A stretch of DNA of 64,000 nt from Schistocerca nitens (Eukaryota; Arthropoda; Insecta; Orthoptera; Acrididae). The notes beneath the pieces are model-generated. The model searched no databases. It saw nothing but the letters and a program-made list of their open reading frames with translations, and was not told the DNA's origin. Position 1 is the stretch's first letter, and each line of letters begins with the position of its first letter. Positions 24,165 to 34,353 of the stretch are shown here, piece by piece. The DNA is taken from NCBI RefSeq assembly GCF_023898315.1, contig NC_064619.1:348822650-348886649 (forward strand), given 5' to 3'. Made by a program: the position numbers and the translations under genes.

Positions 24165-24286
24165 TTGTTGTTGTGGTCTTCAGTCCCGAGACTGGTTTGA
24201 TGCAGCTCTCCATGCTACTCTATCCTGTGCAAGCTTCTTCATCTCCCAGTACCTACTGCAACCAACATCCTTCTGAATCTGCTTAG
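24165..24286 (-). mobile_element. LINE 3'-end stub with 12-bp TSD
   Basis: A 122-bp insert is flanked by perfect repeats TGCAGTGGGAGG (24153-24164 and 24287-24298). On the minus strand it reads KDVGCSRYWEMKKLAQDRVA and WRAASNQSRD-stop, then a short (CAA)n tail: the end of an RTE-type ORF2 followed directly by a simple-repeat tail. It is an extremely 5'-truncated insertion. Confidence 0.85.
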
Positions 24287-24512
24287 TGCAGTGGGAGGTA
24301 TAATATGGAAAATATCCCATTCCAGTAGCATCAAATTCATATACAACATTACCATCATAAATCTTTACACTCACTTACATGTCACAACCTTTTACAGTTC
24401 CCATTTTTGCAATATTACACTAATTTCTATAAAAAAATTACAATATGTAGTTCACAAAGAAAGTGAGAAAAATTTTCAGCAGAAATTCTGAGCGTTTAAT
24501 GTAAGTAATTGA

Positions 24513-24715
24513 GCCGGCCGAAGTGGCCGTGCGGTTAAAGGCGCTGCAGTCTGGAACCGCAAGACCGCTACGGTCGCAGGTTCGAATCCTGCCTCGGGCA
24601 TGGATGTTTGTGATGTCCTTAGGTTAGTTATGTTTAACTAGTTCTAAGTTCTAGGGGACTAATGACCTCAGCAGTTGAGTCCCATAGTGCTCAGAGCCAT
24701 ATGAACCATTTTTTT
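24513..24715 (+). mobile_element. SINE family A with 12-bp TSD
   Basis: Head GCCGGCCGAAGTGGCC, B box GGTTCGAATCC, shared tail, T-run at the end. Flanked by perfect GTAAGTAATTGA at 24501-24512 and 24716-24727. Confidence 0.95.
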
Positions 24716-24727
24716 GTAAGTAATTGA

Positions 24728-25358
24728 TATGAAAGGAAGCTGTCGCCGCGGTGTGTATACTTTTAATAGCACAATGACGAAACGTTCAAGGCGTATTGTG
24801 TCAAGAGGAAACTACAATTTCTATTACACAGGGGCAGGAATGAGATAGCAACTGCAAGAGCTTTCTGGATACAACTATTACCTCATTACCTGTGATTTTT
24901 AACAAAATGGAGATGCGGAGATGCGTAGCTGCCTAACAACGAAAGATGACTTCTGTGTGCAGGAAGAAGAGTATCAAACAAGCTCTCATGTTATTGTAAC
25001 CAATGATAAAACGTAGACGAGCCCTAGTTGTGGAATAAAGTATATAGCAAACTTATATAACAAGTCCCAAGTCCTGGAGTGACCAAGAGTACCAGTAACC
25101 ACCTTATCAGTTACATACAGTGCCCTAATATGAATCTATGAGAATTTTTTTACAACTTCGTCGCCTGTAGAAACTGCTACTAGATGCTACGATTTTTAAC
25201 TATGGAATGAATGATGTATTTGCCACTGTGTAAGACTGCCTAAATGTATCTGAAATGTGTTAAATGCCAACGAACAGCATTTAAAATATGCTCCTATTTA
25301 AATTATGCTCCTCTGTGTACTTTTCCTGTCATTTCGATGTAGAGTAAATCACCAGACT
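24728..25358. other. Unassigned DNA
   Basis: About 630 bp of AT-rich sequence with no recognised repeat or coding signal. Confidence 0.3.
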
Positions 25359-25566
25359 CCGTACAAAGCAGCTGAATTGTTTTATTTAACACTGTTCTAC
25401 AGCTTGTCTATTGGGGCAGTAAGAACACACGAAAGTTAACTATATATAAAGGAGACAGTTAACTATGTGCAAATGAGACACCGTACAAAGGAACTGAATT
25501 GTTTTGTTTAACATAGTTCTACAGCTTGTCTGTAGGGGAAGTAAGAACACACGAAAGTTAACTATA
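25359..25566. repeat. 122-bp tandem duplication
   Basis: Unit 1 starts at 25359 (CCGTACAAAGCAGCTGAATT) and unit 2 at 25481 (CCGTACAAAGGAACTGAATT). Both run through CTACAGCTTGTCT and ACACACGAAAGTTAACTAT. The second unit is interrupted by the MITE at 25567 and seems to resume at about 26319 (CAAATGAAACG versus CAAATGAGACA). Confidence 0.8.
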
Positions 25567-26314
25567 CGGGGTGAGTTACCTAACATTACCGCTGGATATA
25601 TTTCGTAAACCACATCAAATACTGACGAATCGATTCCACAGACCGAACGTGAGGAGAGGGGCTAGTGTAATTGGTTAATACAAACCATAAAAAAATGCAC
25701 GGAAGTATGTTTTTTAACACAAGCCTCCGTTTTTTTAAATGGAACCCGTTAGTTTTGTTAGCACATCTGAACATATAAACAAATACGTAATCATTGCCGT
25801 TTGTTGCATTGTAAAATGTTAATTCCATCCGGAGATATTGTAACCTAAAGTTGACGCTTGAGTACCACTCCTCCGCTGTTCGATCGTGTGTATCGGAGAG
25901 CACCGAATTACGTAGGGATCCAAAGGGAACGGTGATGGACCTTAGGTACAGAAGAGACTGGAACAGTACATAACGTTCCCATGCTAACACCTTTTTATTG
26001 GTCTTTTTCACTGACGCACATGTACATTACCATGAGGGGTGAGGTACGCGTACACACGTGGTTTCCGTTTTCAATTACGGAGTGGAATACAGTGTGTCCC
26101 GACATGTCAGGCCAATAGATGTTCAATGTGGTGGCCAGCATTTGCTGCACACAATTGCAGCCGTGTTTGTTACAACACGCAACTGAACGTCGGAGGTTTG
26201 TATTAAACAATTACACTAGCCCCTCTCCTCACGTTCGGTCTGTGGAATCGTTTCGTCAGTATTTGATGTGGTTTACGAAATATATCCAGCGGTAGCGTTA
26301 GGTGACTCACCCTG
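25567..26314. mobile_element. MITE with about 125-bp TIRs
   Basis: The left end CGGGGTGAGTTACCTAACAT and the reverse complement of the right end (CAGGGTGAGTCACCTAACGC) stay similar for about 125 bp, including GGATATATTTCGTAAACCAC and GAACGTGAGGAGAGGGGC. TATA flanks both ends (25563-25566, 26315-26318). Two minus-strand open frames inside (25586-26011, 25995-26210) show no transposase motif. Most likely a non-autonomous derivative of a longer DNA transposon. Confidence 0.85.
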
Positions 26315-26408
26315 TATACAAATGAAACGTCCAGTCCATCAAGAACGAGAATAATCTAGGTCCTGTGTCCCTACAGTTTTAATATTATCCACATTACCAT
26401 CAAATATA

Positions 26409-26922
26409 CAGGATGTAACTAAATTCCCTTTATAGAGTTTGAAGACGTGTTTCTTATACCGAAACAACAAAAAAGTCTAGTAAACATAGAGCTCAAAATG
26501 CATACCTGAAGAAATATGTACACTTGTTCGTCTTAGATACTCTGAAGGACACATCTTCAACTGCTAGGCCTTTGTTTCCCATGTTGTGAGAGGAGGTAGT
26601 ATTTTCCACAACAAGAGAAAGATATCCAGTAAACATGGGCTTTATAATGCTCTATAATGCATATTTTAAGAGCCAGGAGCCCTTGCGTTCACACCTGTTC
26701 AGGTATTCTTTTATATCCCTTGTTCACTAGATATTATTACTCAAAATACGGGGCGAAGTGATTTTGCAGTAGGAAAGATGGTTTTCTCGGTATCTAAGAC
26801 GAGTTGGTGGTCATAGCTGTTAAGGCATGCGTTTTAATACCCGTGTTCGTTGAACGTTGTTTCTTTTCTTGGTATAAATAACCTATCCTCAGAGTCTGTA
26901 AAGGTAGTTTAGTTACACCCTT
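26409..26922. mobile_element. MITE with TIRs and an internal extra copy of the arm motif
   Basis: Left CAGGATGTAACTAAATTCCC pairs with the reverse complement of the right end (AAGGGTGTAACTAAACTACC). Similarity goes on through CTTATACCGAAACAAC-type sequence, and TA flanks both ends. A third partial copy of the arm motif (CCAGTAAACATGGGCTTTAT) lies in the middle near 26622. No coding capacity. Confidence 0.75.
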
Positions 26923-26924
26923 TA

Positions 26925-27354
26925 GACGCTATCGAAATAAGGTTGGATCCCATAAACCGTGTTATTTTTCAGGCCTTACGAACAAAAAGAAGTTTTGCAT
27001 CAAGCTGAAAAAGGGAGATGTGAATGGAAGAGGTCAAAGTAAGTGTATAGCAAAAACAGTTGCCGCGAGGGAAGACTATAAACTGCTACTGGAAAATGAG
27101 CAGGCCATTTCAGGAGTGCAAACGAAGGTTACAAATCCATTTACATATAATGTACGGAAAAATATGAGTACATCTGGGAGATACATGGTATTCGCTTGTT
27201 CTGTAATTATCAAAGGAAAGTAGCTATACCCTTGAGTTTCTTCCATAAATAGACATTATGGTGTGTACAGTAGCAGTAAAAAACACATGCGTATTGCTTG
27301 TCATATGATTATACAGCTCTGATCAAAAACGAAATAGTTCAGCTCTTCGAAACA
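26925..27354. other. Unassigned DNA
   Basis: About 430 bp; one 67-codon plus-strand frame at 27020-27223 without a recognised domain. Confidence 0.25.
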
Positions 27355-27623
27355 CGGGGTGATTAAAATAAATTAAACTTTCTAAACGCTGTAGAAATAA
27401 CACCACTGGTCAGAATGATGTCAAATTGCAACGGAATTTTATCGGAGAAGGGGGAAAACGTATGGCAGAAGATGAAAAATAGCGTAAAAATTGATTGATA
27501 GATGGCGCTGTATGCGTCAGAATACGTTAATGAAAACACCTGTCATGCGCACGAAACCACGGAAGTTGCTATAAATACGCCGGGTACACGGCTTTTCCTC
27601 CTTTCGCGTCTGCGACATTCGGT

Positions 27624-28759
27624 ATGACTGTCTCAATGCAGGATCGCGCTCTGTTTGTAAAGCTGTATCACAAGAATGATGACTGTGCACACGTCGCTCT
27701 GCAGAAGTTCTGGACACTGAGGAGTTTGGAAAAAGGCGTTGGTCCGACGACTGCAGTGGGTATGGAGAAAATGATTCGGAAATTCAAAAAGATGGGTTAT
27801 TTTGTGTGCAACCTGGTAGAGGGAAGAAACGAATTGATTCGACACCAGTGGAAGCAGTGGCCACCTCAAAGCATGAGGAGACGAATGGTGGTGTGAAAAC
27901 GTCTAGTGCACCGTCAACTGACCGAACATTGGACAATCCTGTAAGCACGGTAGGTAAAATTTTACGAAACATGCTTCTTTGTTATCCATTCAAAATTACC
28001 CATGTGCAAGAGTTGTTTCCTGTTGACCTGCCAGCAAGAGAGACCTTTGCTTTAGAATATCTTGATCACATGGATATGGACAATGATTGTCTTTGGAAGA
28101 TTTTATGGGCAGACAAAGTCCTCTACTATCTGACAGGATATGTCAACACACAGAAATGTCTATAGGCTACGGAAAATCCACATGAAAATCAACCAGTGCC
28201 ACTTCATCCTGAAAAGGTCACTGTGTGGTGCGGGTTTTCGGCATCATTTATCAGAGGGCCAAGTTTTTGGGAAGAGACAGGTGATTCCGGTCCTGTTACC
28301 TGTACCGTCACTGGTAAGCGTTATGAGTGTCTTTTGCGCAACGACATCATTCCAGCTCTCCAACTGCGTGGATGTGTGAATGGGATCATTTTTATGCAAG
28401 ATGTCGCACCTCTGCACATTGAAAATCCAGTTAAGCAGCTGCTGAAGCGATATTTCAGAAGTGCTAGAATTATCAGCAGACATTTCCCTACAGCCGGGCC
28501 GTCCCGATCATTTGATCTTAATCCGTGTGACTTCTGGCTGTGGGGCTATCTCAAAGATGTTGTGTTCACTGTTCCGTTTGCAAACTTAGCTACACTGAAG
28601 GCACCTATTGCGCAGCATATTCTGAATGTGACTCAGGAAAGACTTCGATCAGCTGTGGAACATGCTGTTTCTCGATTTCAACTTTTTACAGCAAACGGTG
28701 AACCGCATATTGAACATGTTTTGCTCAGTCACACGGAAATCAGTAATCCGATTTGTTTT
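27624..28759 (+). pseudogene. IS630/Tc1/mariner-type transposase, broken
   Basis: The N-terminus MTVSMQDRALFVKLYHKNDD with a following MIRKF motif looks like the helix-turn-helix domain of arthropod transposases that occur with long TIRs. A frameshift at about 27800 moves the frame to one that runs VSTVGKILRN, KITHVQELFPVDLPARE and WKILWADKVLYY, where the first catalytic aspartate is expected. A stop at 28163-28165 follows. The frame continues with HPEKVTVWCGF, FMQDVAPLHIENP (second aspartate; the usual GAPPH is altered to VAPLH) and LNPCDFWLWGYLKDV (third acidic residue). About 360 codons in total, a normal family length. The frameshift and stop show it is dead, but it is well preserved. Confidence 0.85.
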
Positions 28760-28908
28760 TGATTGGTGCTTTTTGTGCGGTTTTCGGCCGCAGAACAACC
28801 AAAAACCGATGTGAGTGATGCTTTTTATGCGGCTTTTGGCCACAGAATAATTAAAAACCGATTTTCCCATATGATATTATATGACCTTGCCGTTGTTGAT
28901 GGGCTTTC

Positions 28909-29101
28909 AAAAAATGGCTGTGAGCTCTATGGGACTTAACTTCTGAGGTCATTAGTCCCCTAGGACTTAGAACTACTTAAACGTAACTAACCTAGGGACA
29001 TCACACACATCCATGCCCAAGGCAGGATTCGAACCTGCGACCGCAGCGGTGTCGTGGTTCCAGACTGTAGCGCCTAGAACCGCTTGGCCACTCCGGCCGG
29101 C
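28909..29101 (-). mobile_element. SINE family A, minus strand
   Basis: Reverse-strand copy: tail from 28909, B box GGATTCGAACC as seen on the plus strand, head ending GGCCACTCCGGCCGGC at 29101. Flanked by GATGGGCTTTC (28898-28908) and GATGGACTTTC (29102-29112). Inserted into the 3' part of the mariner-related element. Confidence 0.95.
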
Positions 29102-29411
29102 GATGGACTTTCCTAACTAACAGTATCACACCTGTACACCCATGCACATTTTGTAGTACAGTTCGTTTAACGTCAAACGTACACCTTAGACATTGTTGCA
29201 TGATTCATTTGTCATTTGTGGTCGACCACTATTAAATTATGATGCTTACAGCGCCTTCTATGGCTACATTTTGTAACTATTTGTATTTCTTCTGCCATAC
29301 GTTTTCCCCCTTCTCCGATAATATTCCGTTGCAATTTTACGTCATTCTGACCAGTGGTGTTATCCCAACAGCGGTTTGAAAGTTTAACTTTAATTATAAT
29401 CACCCTGTACA

Positions 29412-29932
29412 TGGTTAATCTCCTTTGATTTCAACATTTCACCTTATTACAATATTTAAGTAGTAATCATTTTTTGTACTTTGTAAATTCACCATGTGTG
29501 TTGCCATGGCCACGTGCTGCTTTGGAGTCATTCAGCTCTACACCCACACATATTTTGCGTAGCATTATTTTATACCGCAGTGCCAATGCAAGGTTTTTTA
29601 AGGATTATTGGTGTATTTTGTCTACAGTAAAATACACCATCCTGTGTATGTTTCTAAATCTGTGCCATGTGTAGAATCTCGATCTAGTAGTTTCAGTGCT
29701 GTACAACGAACCACCTTTACTATTAACGCAGTAACATGACTGTTTTTGCTGTTCGTGGTGGCGATACTAGAGAAAATGTTGATGCTACCCTGGCTGGAGT
29801 GTATTCAATATTGGGCTTCCTCTCACTGTAAACAGATAATCACACAAATGTCTCACTCCACTTGGTGAAGTTAACCTTTCTACATTTCTGTACATTCTTT
29901 TGTTTAACTACGATGGCAGTCTAAGCAAAAAA
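29412..29932. other. Unassigned DNA
   Basis: About 520 bp, nothing recognised beyond short open frames. Confidence 0.3.
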
Positions 29933-30095
29933 ACGTTCAAATGTTTGTGAAATCTTATAGGATTTAACTGCTAAGGTCATCAGTCCTTAAGCTTACACAC
30001 TACTTAACCTAAATTAACCTAAGGACGAACACACACACCCATGCCCGAGGGAGAACTCGAACCTCCGCCGCGACTAGCCACACAGACCATGACTG
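29933..30095 (-). mobile_element. SINE family B, minus strand, degraded
   Basis: The plus strand shows CTAAGGTCATCAGTCCTTAA, CACACTACTTAACCTAAATT, ACACACACCCATGCCCGAGG and GAACTCGAACCTCCGCCG, the reverse complement of the family B tail and B box. The head end is worn. No clear TSD. Confidence 0.75.
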
Positions 30096-30134
30096 TGCAA
30101 TCTAAGCACCTGGAAGTATTCCACCACTGAAGGA

Positions 30135-30440
30135 TCTAGATCCACAACCAGTTAAACAGAATGTACTTGTGAACACGTACACTGCTTTGATAGCTATTTA
30201 GATCGTTGAACTACTGGATTCACATACACATGTAAAACCCCCTGCACCTAACAACGCCGGTTGCTGTCAACCAATCATGGTAACTCTTGTGCTTCTGGAG
30301 TGATGTGAAGGGCACGAATGAGTTTTTCAGATGTAGGTCCTGTCACGGGGAAAGTAAAAGTGGATCATAGGTGGAAAACAGAACTGGAGGTTGGTAAGGT
30401 CACTTACCATTCCTAGGTCTCCATCCCATTGACCTACTTG
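30135..30440 (-). repeat. Unclassified dispersed repeat, copy 2
   Basis: Its reverse complement matches 21235-21560 with shared blocks CCTAGGAATGG, TGATCCACTTTTACTTTCCC-like, TGACAGGACCTACAT, and GTTCACAAGTACATTCTGTT. The two copies are in opposite orientation about 9 kb apart. Confidence 0.6.
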
Positions 30441-30877
30441 ACTATCTCATCCCAACATACTCATTTAAATATTATACTGAAGTGTGTAGTGCTGGCCGAA
30501 ATGTCTACAGAATTTTGCGCTGCAGAGGATAAAAATGCAGCTAAATGGTATATTTTTTCCCAGTGATAACTGTCGACGTGTATTAGACGGTGACAAGGAG
30601 TAGTTTGTATTGTGTCGGAGTACCTCCGCTGACCCTTGCCATTATCTTTCTGACAGTAAAGAGGGCGTATTTCATTTCGATTCTTGTAAGAATAGGCCAT
30701 TATTAAGCAAGGAACTTTTAAATGTTATGCATACTCCCTTTCATGGACCTGCGACCTAAAACCTTCCACAGAGAAGATGTTTTTGTTCAACTTCACCTCC
30801 ACATACTTCTGGCTAATGTATCACAACGAGAATATCTGAGAAATTTGAGCTAATATGGAAGTTAGCCACTATAGACA
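30441..30877. other. Unassigned DNA
   Basis: About 440 bp before the nested SINE/mariner block; nothing recognised. Confidence 0.3.
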
Positions 30878-31096
30878 GTTCAAATGGTTCAAATGGCTCT
30901 GAGCACTATGGGACTTAACATCTACGAGGTGTGGCTAGAAAAAAACCGGACTCGTACTGGTGAAACAATAAAACGAATGCAATAAGGCTGAAAGTCGCGT
31001 GGCCTGTCACGTGACTCTCGCTCCGCCTACTGCTCGAGTTTCATCTGCCTCCTGCACTCAGTCTGCCCGTGGCGAGTGTTTTAAGTAGTTGACGTT

Positions 31097-32396
31097 TTGT
31101 CTGTGCGTCGGAAGATGTTGAGTGTACAGAAAGAACAGCGTGTTAACATCAAATTTTGTTTCAAACTAGGAAAATCTGCAAGTGAAACGTTTGTAATGTT
31201 ACAACAAGTGTACGGCGATGATTGTTTATCGCGAACACAAGTGTTTGAGTGGTTTAAACGATTTAAAGATGGCCGCGAAGACACCAGTGATGACACTCGC
31301 ACTGGCAGACCATTGTCAGCAAAAACTGATGCAAACATTGAAAAAATCGGTAAACTTGTTCGACAAGATCGCCGTTTAACAATCAGAGCAGTGTCTGAGT
31401 TAACAGGAGTTCAAAAAATGGTTCAAATGGCTCTGAGCACTATGGGACTCAACATCTTAGGTCATAAGTCCCCTAGAACTTAGAACTACTTAAACCTAAC
31501 TAACCTAAGGACATCACACACAACCATGCCTGAGGCAGGATTCGAACCTGCGACCGTAGCAGTCCCGCGGTTCCGGACTGCAGCGCCAGATCCGCACGGC
31601 CACCGCGGCCGGCTGCTGGAGTTGACAAGGAAAGTGTTAGGCAGATTCTTCATGAAAGTTTCAACATGAACAAAGTGTGTTCAAAAATGGTTCCAAAGTG
31701 TCTCACAATTGAACAGAAGGAACGCCGAAGAATGATTTGTTCTGACATCCTGGAAAACATTGAAAGTGATCCCACCTTCTTACAAAATGTTATTACTTGC
31801 GATGAATCGTGGTTTTTTACTTACGATCCCGAAACTAAACGCCAATCGATGCATTGGAAAACTCCTGGTTCTCCACGACAAGAAAAAAGCACGAATGTCA
31901 AAATCGAAATTCAAGGCAATGATGATTGTTTTTTGACATCAAAGGGATTGTGCACATTGATTGGGTACCAGAGGGACAAACAGTGAATCAGCATTACTAC
32001 ATTAGCGTCTTGGCTACCCTACGTGAGCGAGTACGGAGAAAACGGAACGATTTGTGGAGAAAAAAGTCATGGATCCTTCACCAAGACAATGCCCCAGCTC
32101 ACAGTGCGTTGTCAGTGAAGACGTTTTTGGCAAAACACAACATTCCCATCTTAGATCATCCACCCTACTCACCTGATTTGGCCCCCTGTGACTTTTTTCT
32201 TTTCCCTAAAGTCAAGTCAGCTTTGAAAGGAACTAGATTTGAGACTGTTGAAGCAGTAAAAGAAAAAGCGACGGAAGTAATGTATGGACTTACCGAAAAT
32301 GATCTGCAGCATTGCTATGAACAGTGGAAAATTCGTATGGAGCGGTGTAGAGACCGAGGAGGAGAGTGCATTGAAGGAGATAACATGAAATTGTAA
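31097..32396 (+). pseudogene. mariner transposase (DD34D type), broken
   Basis: The N-terminal HTH half reads MLSVQKEQRVNIKFCFKLGK, with TQVFEWFKRFKDGRED and TGRPLSAKTDANI, until the SINE at 31412. It resumes at about 31621 with VDKESVRQILHESFN. The catalytic motifs are TCDESWFFTYDPETK (about 31797), ILHQDNAPAHSA (about 32070) and HPPYSPDLAPCDFFLFPK (about 32160), giving D, D and D with the expected spacing. Two single-base changes in frame, near 31895 and at the T run at 31929-31934, disrupt the middle. The end is at about 32396, shortly before the right TIR. Apart from the SINE and these two indels the copy is nearly complete. Confidence 0.93.
31412..31613 (-). mobile_element. SINE family A inside the mariner transposase
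   Basis: The plus strand shows AAATGGTTCAAATGGCTCTG, GGATTCGAACCTGCGACCG and CACGGCCACCGCGGCCGGC. Flanks ACAGGAGTT and GCTGGAGTT are an imperfect duplication of transposase sequence. Youngest of the three nested elements. Confidence 0.93.
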
Positions 32397-32627
32397 ATAA
32401 TTGTAAATAAATGTTTTTTCCAGCATCAGTCCGGTTTTTTTCTAGCCGCACCTCGTATGGTCATCAGTCCCCTTGAACTTAGAACTACTTAAACCTAACT
32501 AACCTAAGGACATCACACAACACCCAGTCATCACGAGGCAGAGAAAATCCCTGTCCCCGCCGGGAATCGAACCCGGGAACCCGGGCGTGGGAAGCGAGAA
32601 CGCTACCGCACGACCACGAGCTGCGGA

Positions 32628-34325
32628 CAATTGTGTGACTGTATAGATCTTAGTAAGGTCAGGAACCACACTAAGCAATGCAGCTTTATCCTTGTTGTGG
32701 ATTTCATTCAGCTTTAAGCAGGCTTGCCCCCGTTGTTGGTCCCCGTATGCCATAAAATTTATGGCACCAATTCTAGACAGAAGGACGCCTCCAGTATTGC
32801 AGGTTTGAGGGATTTCAGCATTTCACTTATGTGATAAACTGAACACCTGCTGCCTTCCTTTCCGTGTTACTTAATATAAAGCTACCAGTTTCGGCGATTC
32901 AATACACCATCTTCAGGCCTTAACTGAGGCTGAGGGGATGAACTCCAATCGTGTACACGATCTGTGGCCAACATCTGTGAACTGGTTTCCGTAGACTACT
33001 GTAACAATGACGTTGTGTCCGCAACGATCAACTACCACGCAACAGTGCGATTCGCATTCCCCATCTGTCAGTGGCTTTGACGGCCTCATAGATGTCGAGC
33101 TGATAGTGTGATGACTCACTGACACTAGATTTTCCTGTATGTTTGCCACATTCCACACACACCTTTCTATGTCCCAAACAACGCATCAAACGTTAAATTA
33201 GATCGTTCCCCATCCACTGCCTTAATGGCGAAGCAGAAGATTGAATTTATACAAACATTTTTTTTCTGTCCATAGAAATTGTGTAATCTTCTGTACAGGA
33301 GCACGTCGTCATCTGAGATGCAGTGTTTATCTATGGAGAGAAAAGTGCCTCGAATTGTGACGGATGTTAGGATGGAGGGAAGGCGAAAAGGCAGGCTTGG
33401 CACTGTGGATAAGCTGGCAAATGGCCGTGGCTGGAGCCGAACTCACCACTGCTGCCGTGAACGCGGATGTGTGGGAGCTGGTGTGGACATGACACAGCGT
33501 GGTGTTTAGCTAAATTCGCGTTCCTCGCTCCATCCTTTTCTACAACATGCAGACATCTGTACTTTATTTATTGTATGTACGACAACAGTTATATGTAAAC
33601 CTTGAAAATCAGTTAAAATGGGTAGTTGGGTGACATAGAAAAGTAGTAGAATATACAGTAACCCACGTTTATTACTTACATGTTTAATAAACAGATGGAC
33701 AATAAAGCATACTACTTTCAAACAAGTCATCTCAATTGGATTTTTTAAATTTTGTAATTGGCACAGTACTGGTGATGTATGACCAGTGGCGTGTGTATCT
33801 ACTCTGTTATTGCTACACAAATATCTGTAAGGAGACTTCGAAGGGTCCTAAGCAAATAGATCCTTCAGTATAGTGCCTAGTCCATCTGATGGCTAGCAAG
33901 ACTAGACTCTGAGGTTAGGTGAACGTAGTACTGCATATATTTGAATAGTTATTTTAGGCTGGTTGAGTGGTCTATGTATCCACTATTTTGCGTCGCCACG
34001 TTTGAGTATATTTTTTAGAATTGATTTTTGATATTACGGTTTACTAGAGATGTAAATGATTTATGTAGTATTAAATTAAATTCGCTAAATCAGATTAATT
34101 TTATTGTGTCGATTGAGTGGTTCATGTATTCACCATCTATCGCCGCCATGTTTGATAGTGACGTCATAGTTCCAGCATTTTCTGTTCCACCTTGTGTCAT
34201 GTATTATACTTTATTTTTGAGTCATCAGTTCTGACTTGTTTACTGTGACCCACGACGAATTCTTCTTCTGCGCCAAAGTTTTCGTCTCAGAGTAGCAATC
34301 GCAACCTATATCCCCAATTGCTTGT
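32628..34325. other. Unassigned DNA
   Basis: About 1.7 kb. Short frames only (longest 104 codons at 33506-33820, minus strand), no recognised domain. No SINE or TIR seen. Confidence 0.3.
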
Positions 34326-34353
34326 TGGATGTATTCCAGTCTCTGTATTGCTC

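Larger units (their letters stand above)
27355..29407 (+). mobile_element. Mariner-related DNA transposon with about 120-bp TIRs
   Basis: The left end CGGGGTGATTAAAATAAATT and the reverse complement of the right end (CAGGGTGATTATAATTAAAG) stay similar for about 120 bp, including ACACCACTGGTCAGAATGA and GGAGAAGGGGGAAAACGTAT. The transposase pseudogene is inside on the plus strand and a family A SINE (28909-29101) sits behind it. The flanks AACA/TACA might be a 4-bp target duplication; this is weak. The ends share the GGGTGA start with the MITE at 25567. Confidence 0.9.
30925..32455 (+). mobile_element. mariner element inserted in a SINE
   Basis: TIRs: left CGAGGTGTGGCTAGAAAAAA, and the reverse complement of the right end, CGAGGTGCGGCTAGAAAAAA, continuing ACCGGACT. 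TA duplications lie at 30923-30924 and 32456-32457 and the outer SINE reads on across the gap. Length minus its own SINE insert is about 1.3 kb, the classical mariner size. Confidence 0.97.
30878..32627 (-). mobile_element. SINE with Gly-tRNA-like head, split by mariner
   Basis: Tail half at 30878-30922 (GTTCAAATGGTTCAAATGGC, then GAGCACTATGGGACTTAACA). The other half is at 32456-32627, on the far side of a mariner element. The tail is the family A tail, but the head is different: its reverse complement reads GCAGCTCGTGGTCGTGCGG, TTCTCGCTTCCCACGCCCGG, GGGTTCGATTCCCGGCGGGG, which resembles a tRNA-Gly with a CCC-type anticodon loop. No convincing TSD was found at the outer ends. Confidence 0.85.

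Noticed and set aside
32499-32753. 84-codon minus-strand frame with RGRAVAFSLPTPGFPGS
   Set aside because: This is the tRNA-Gly-like SINE head read as protein.
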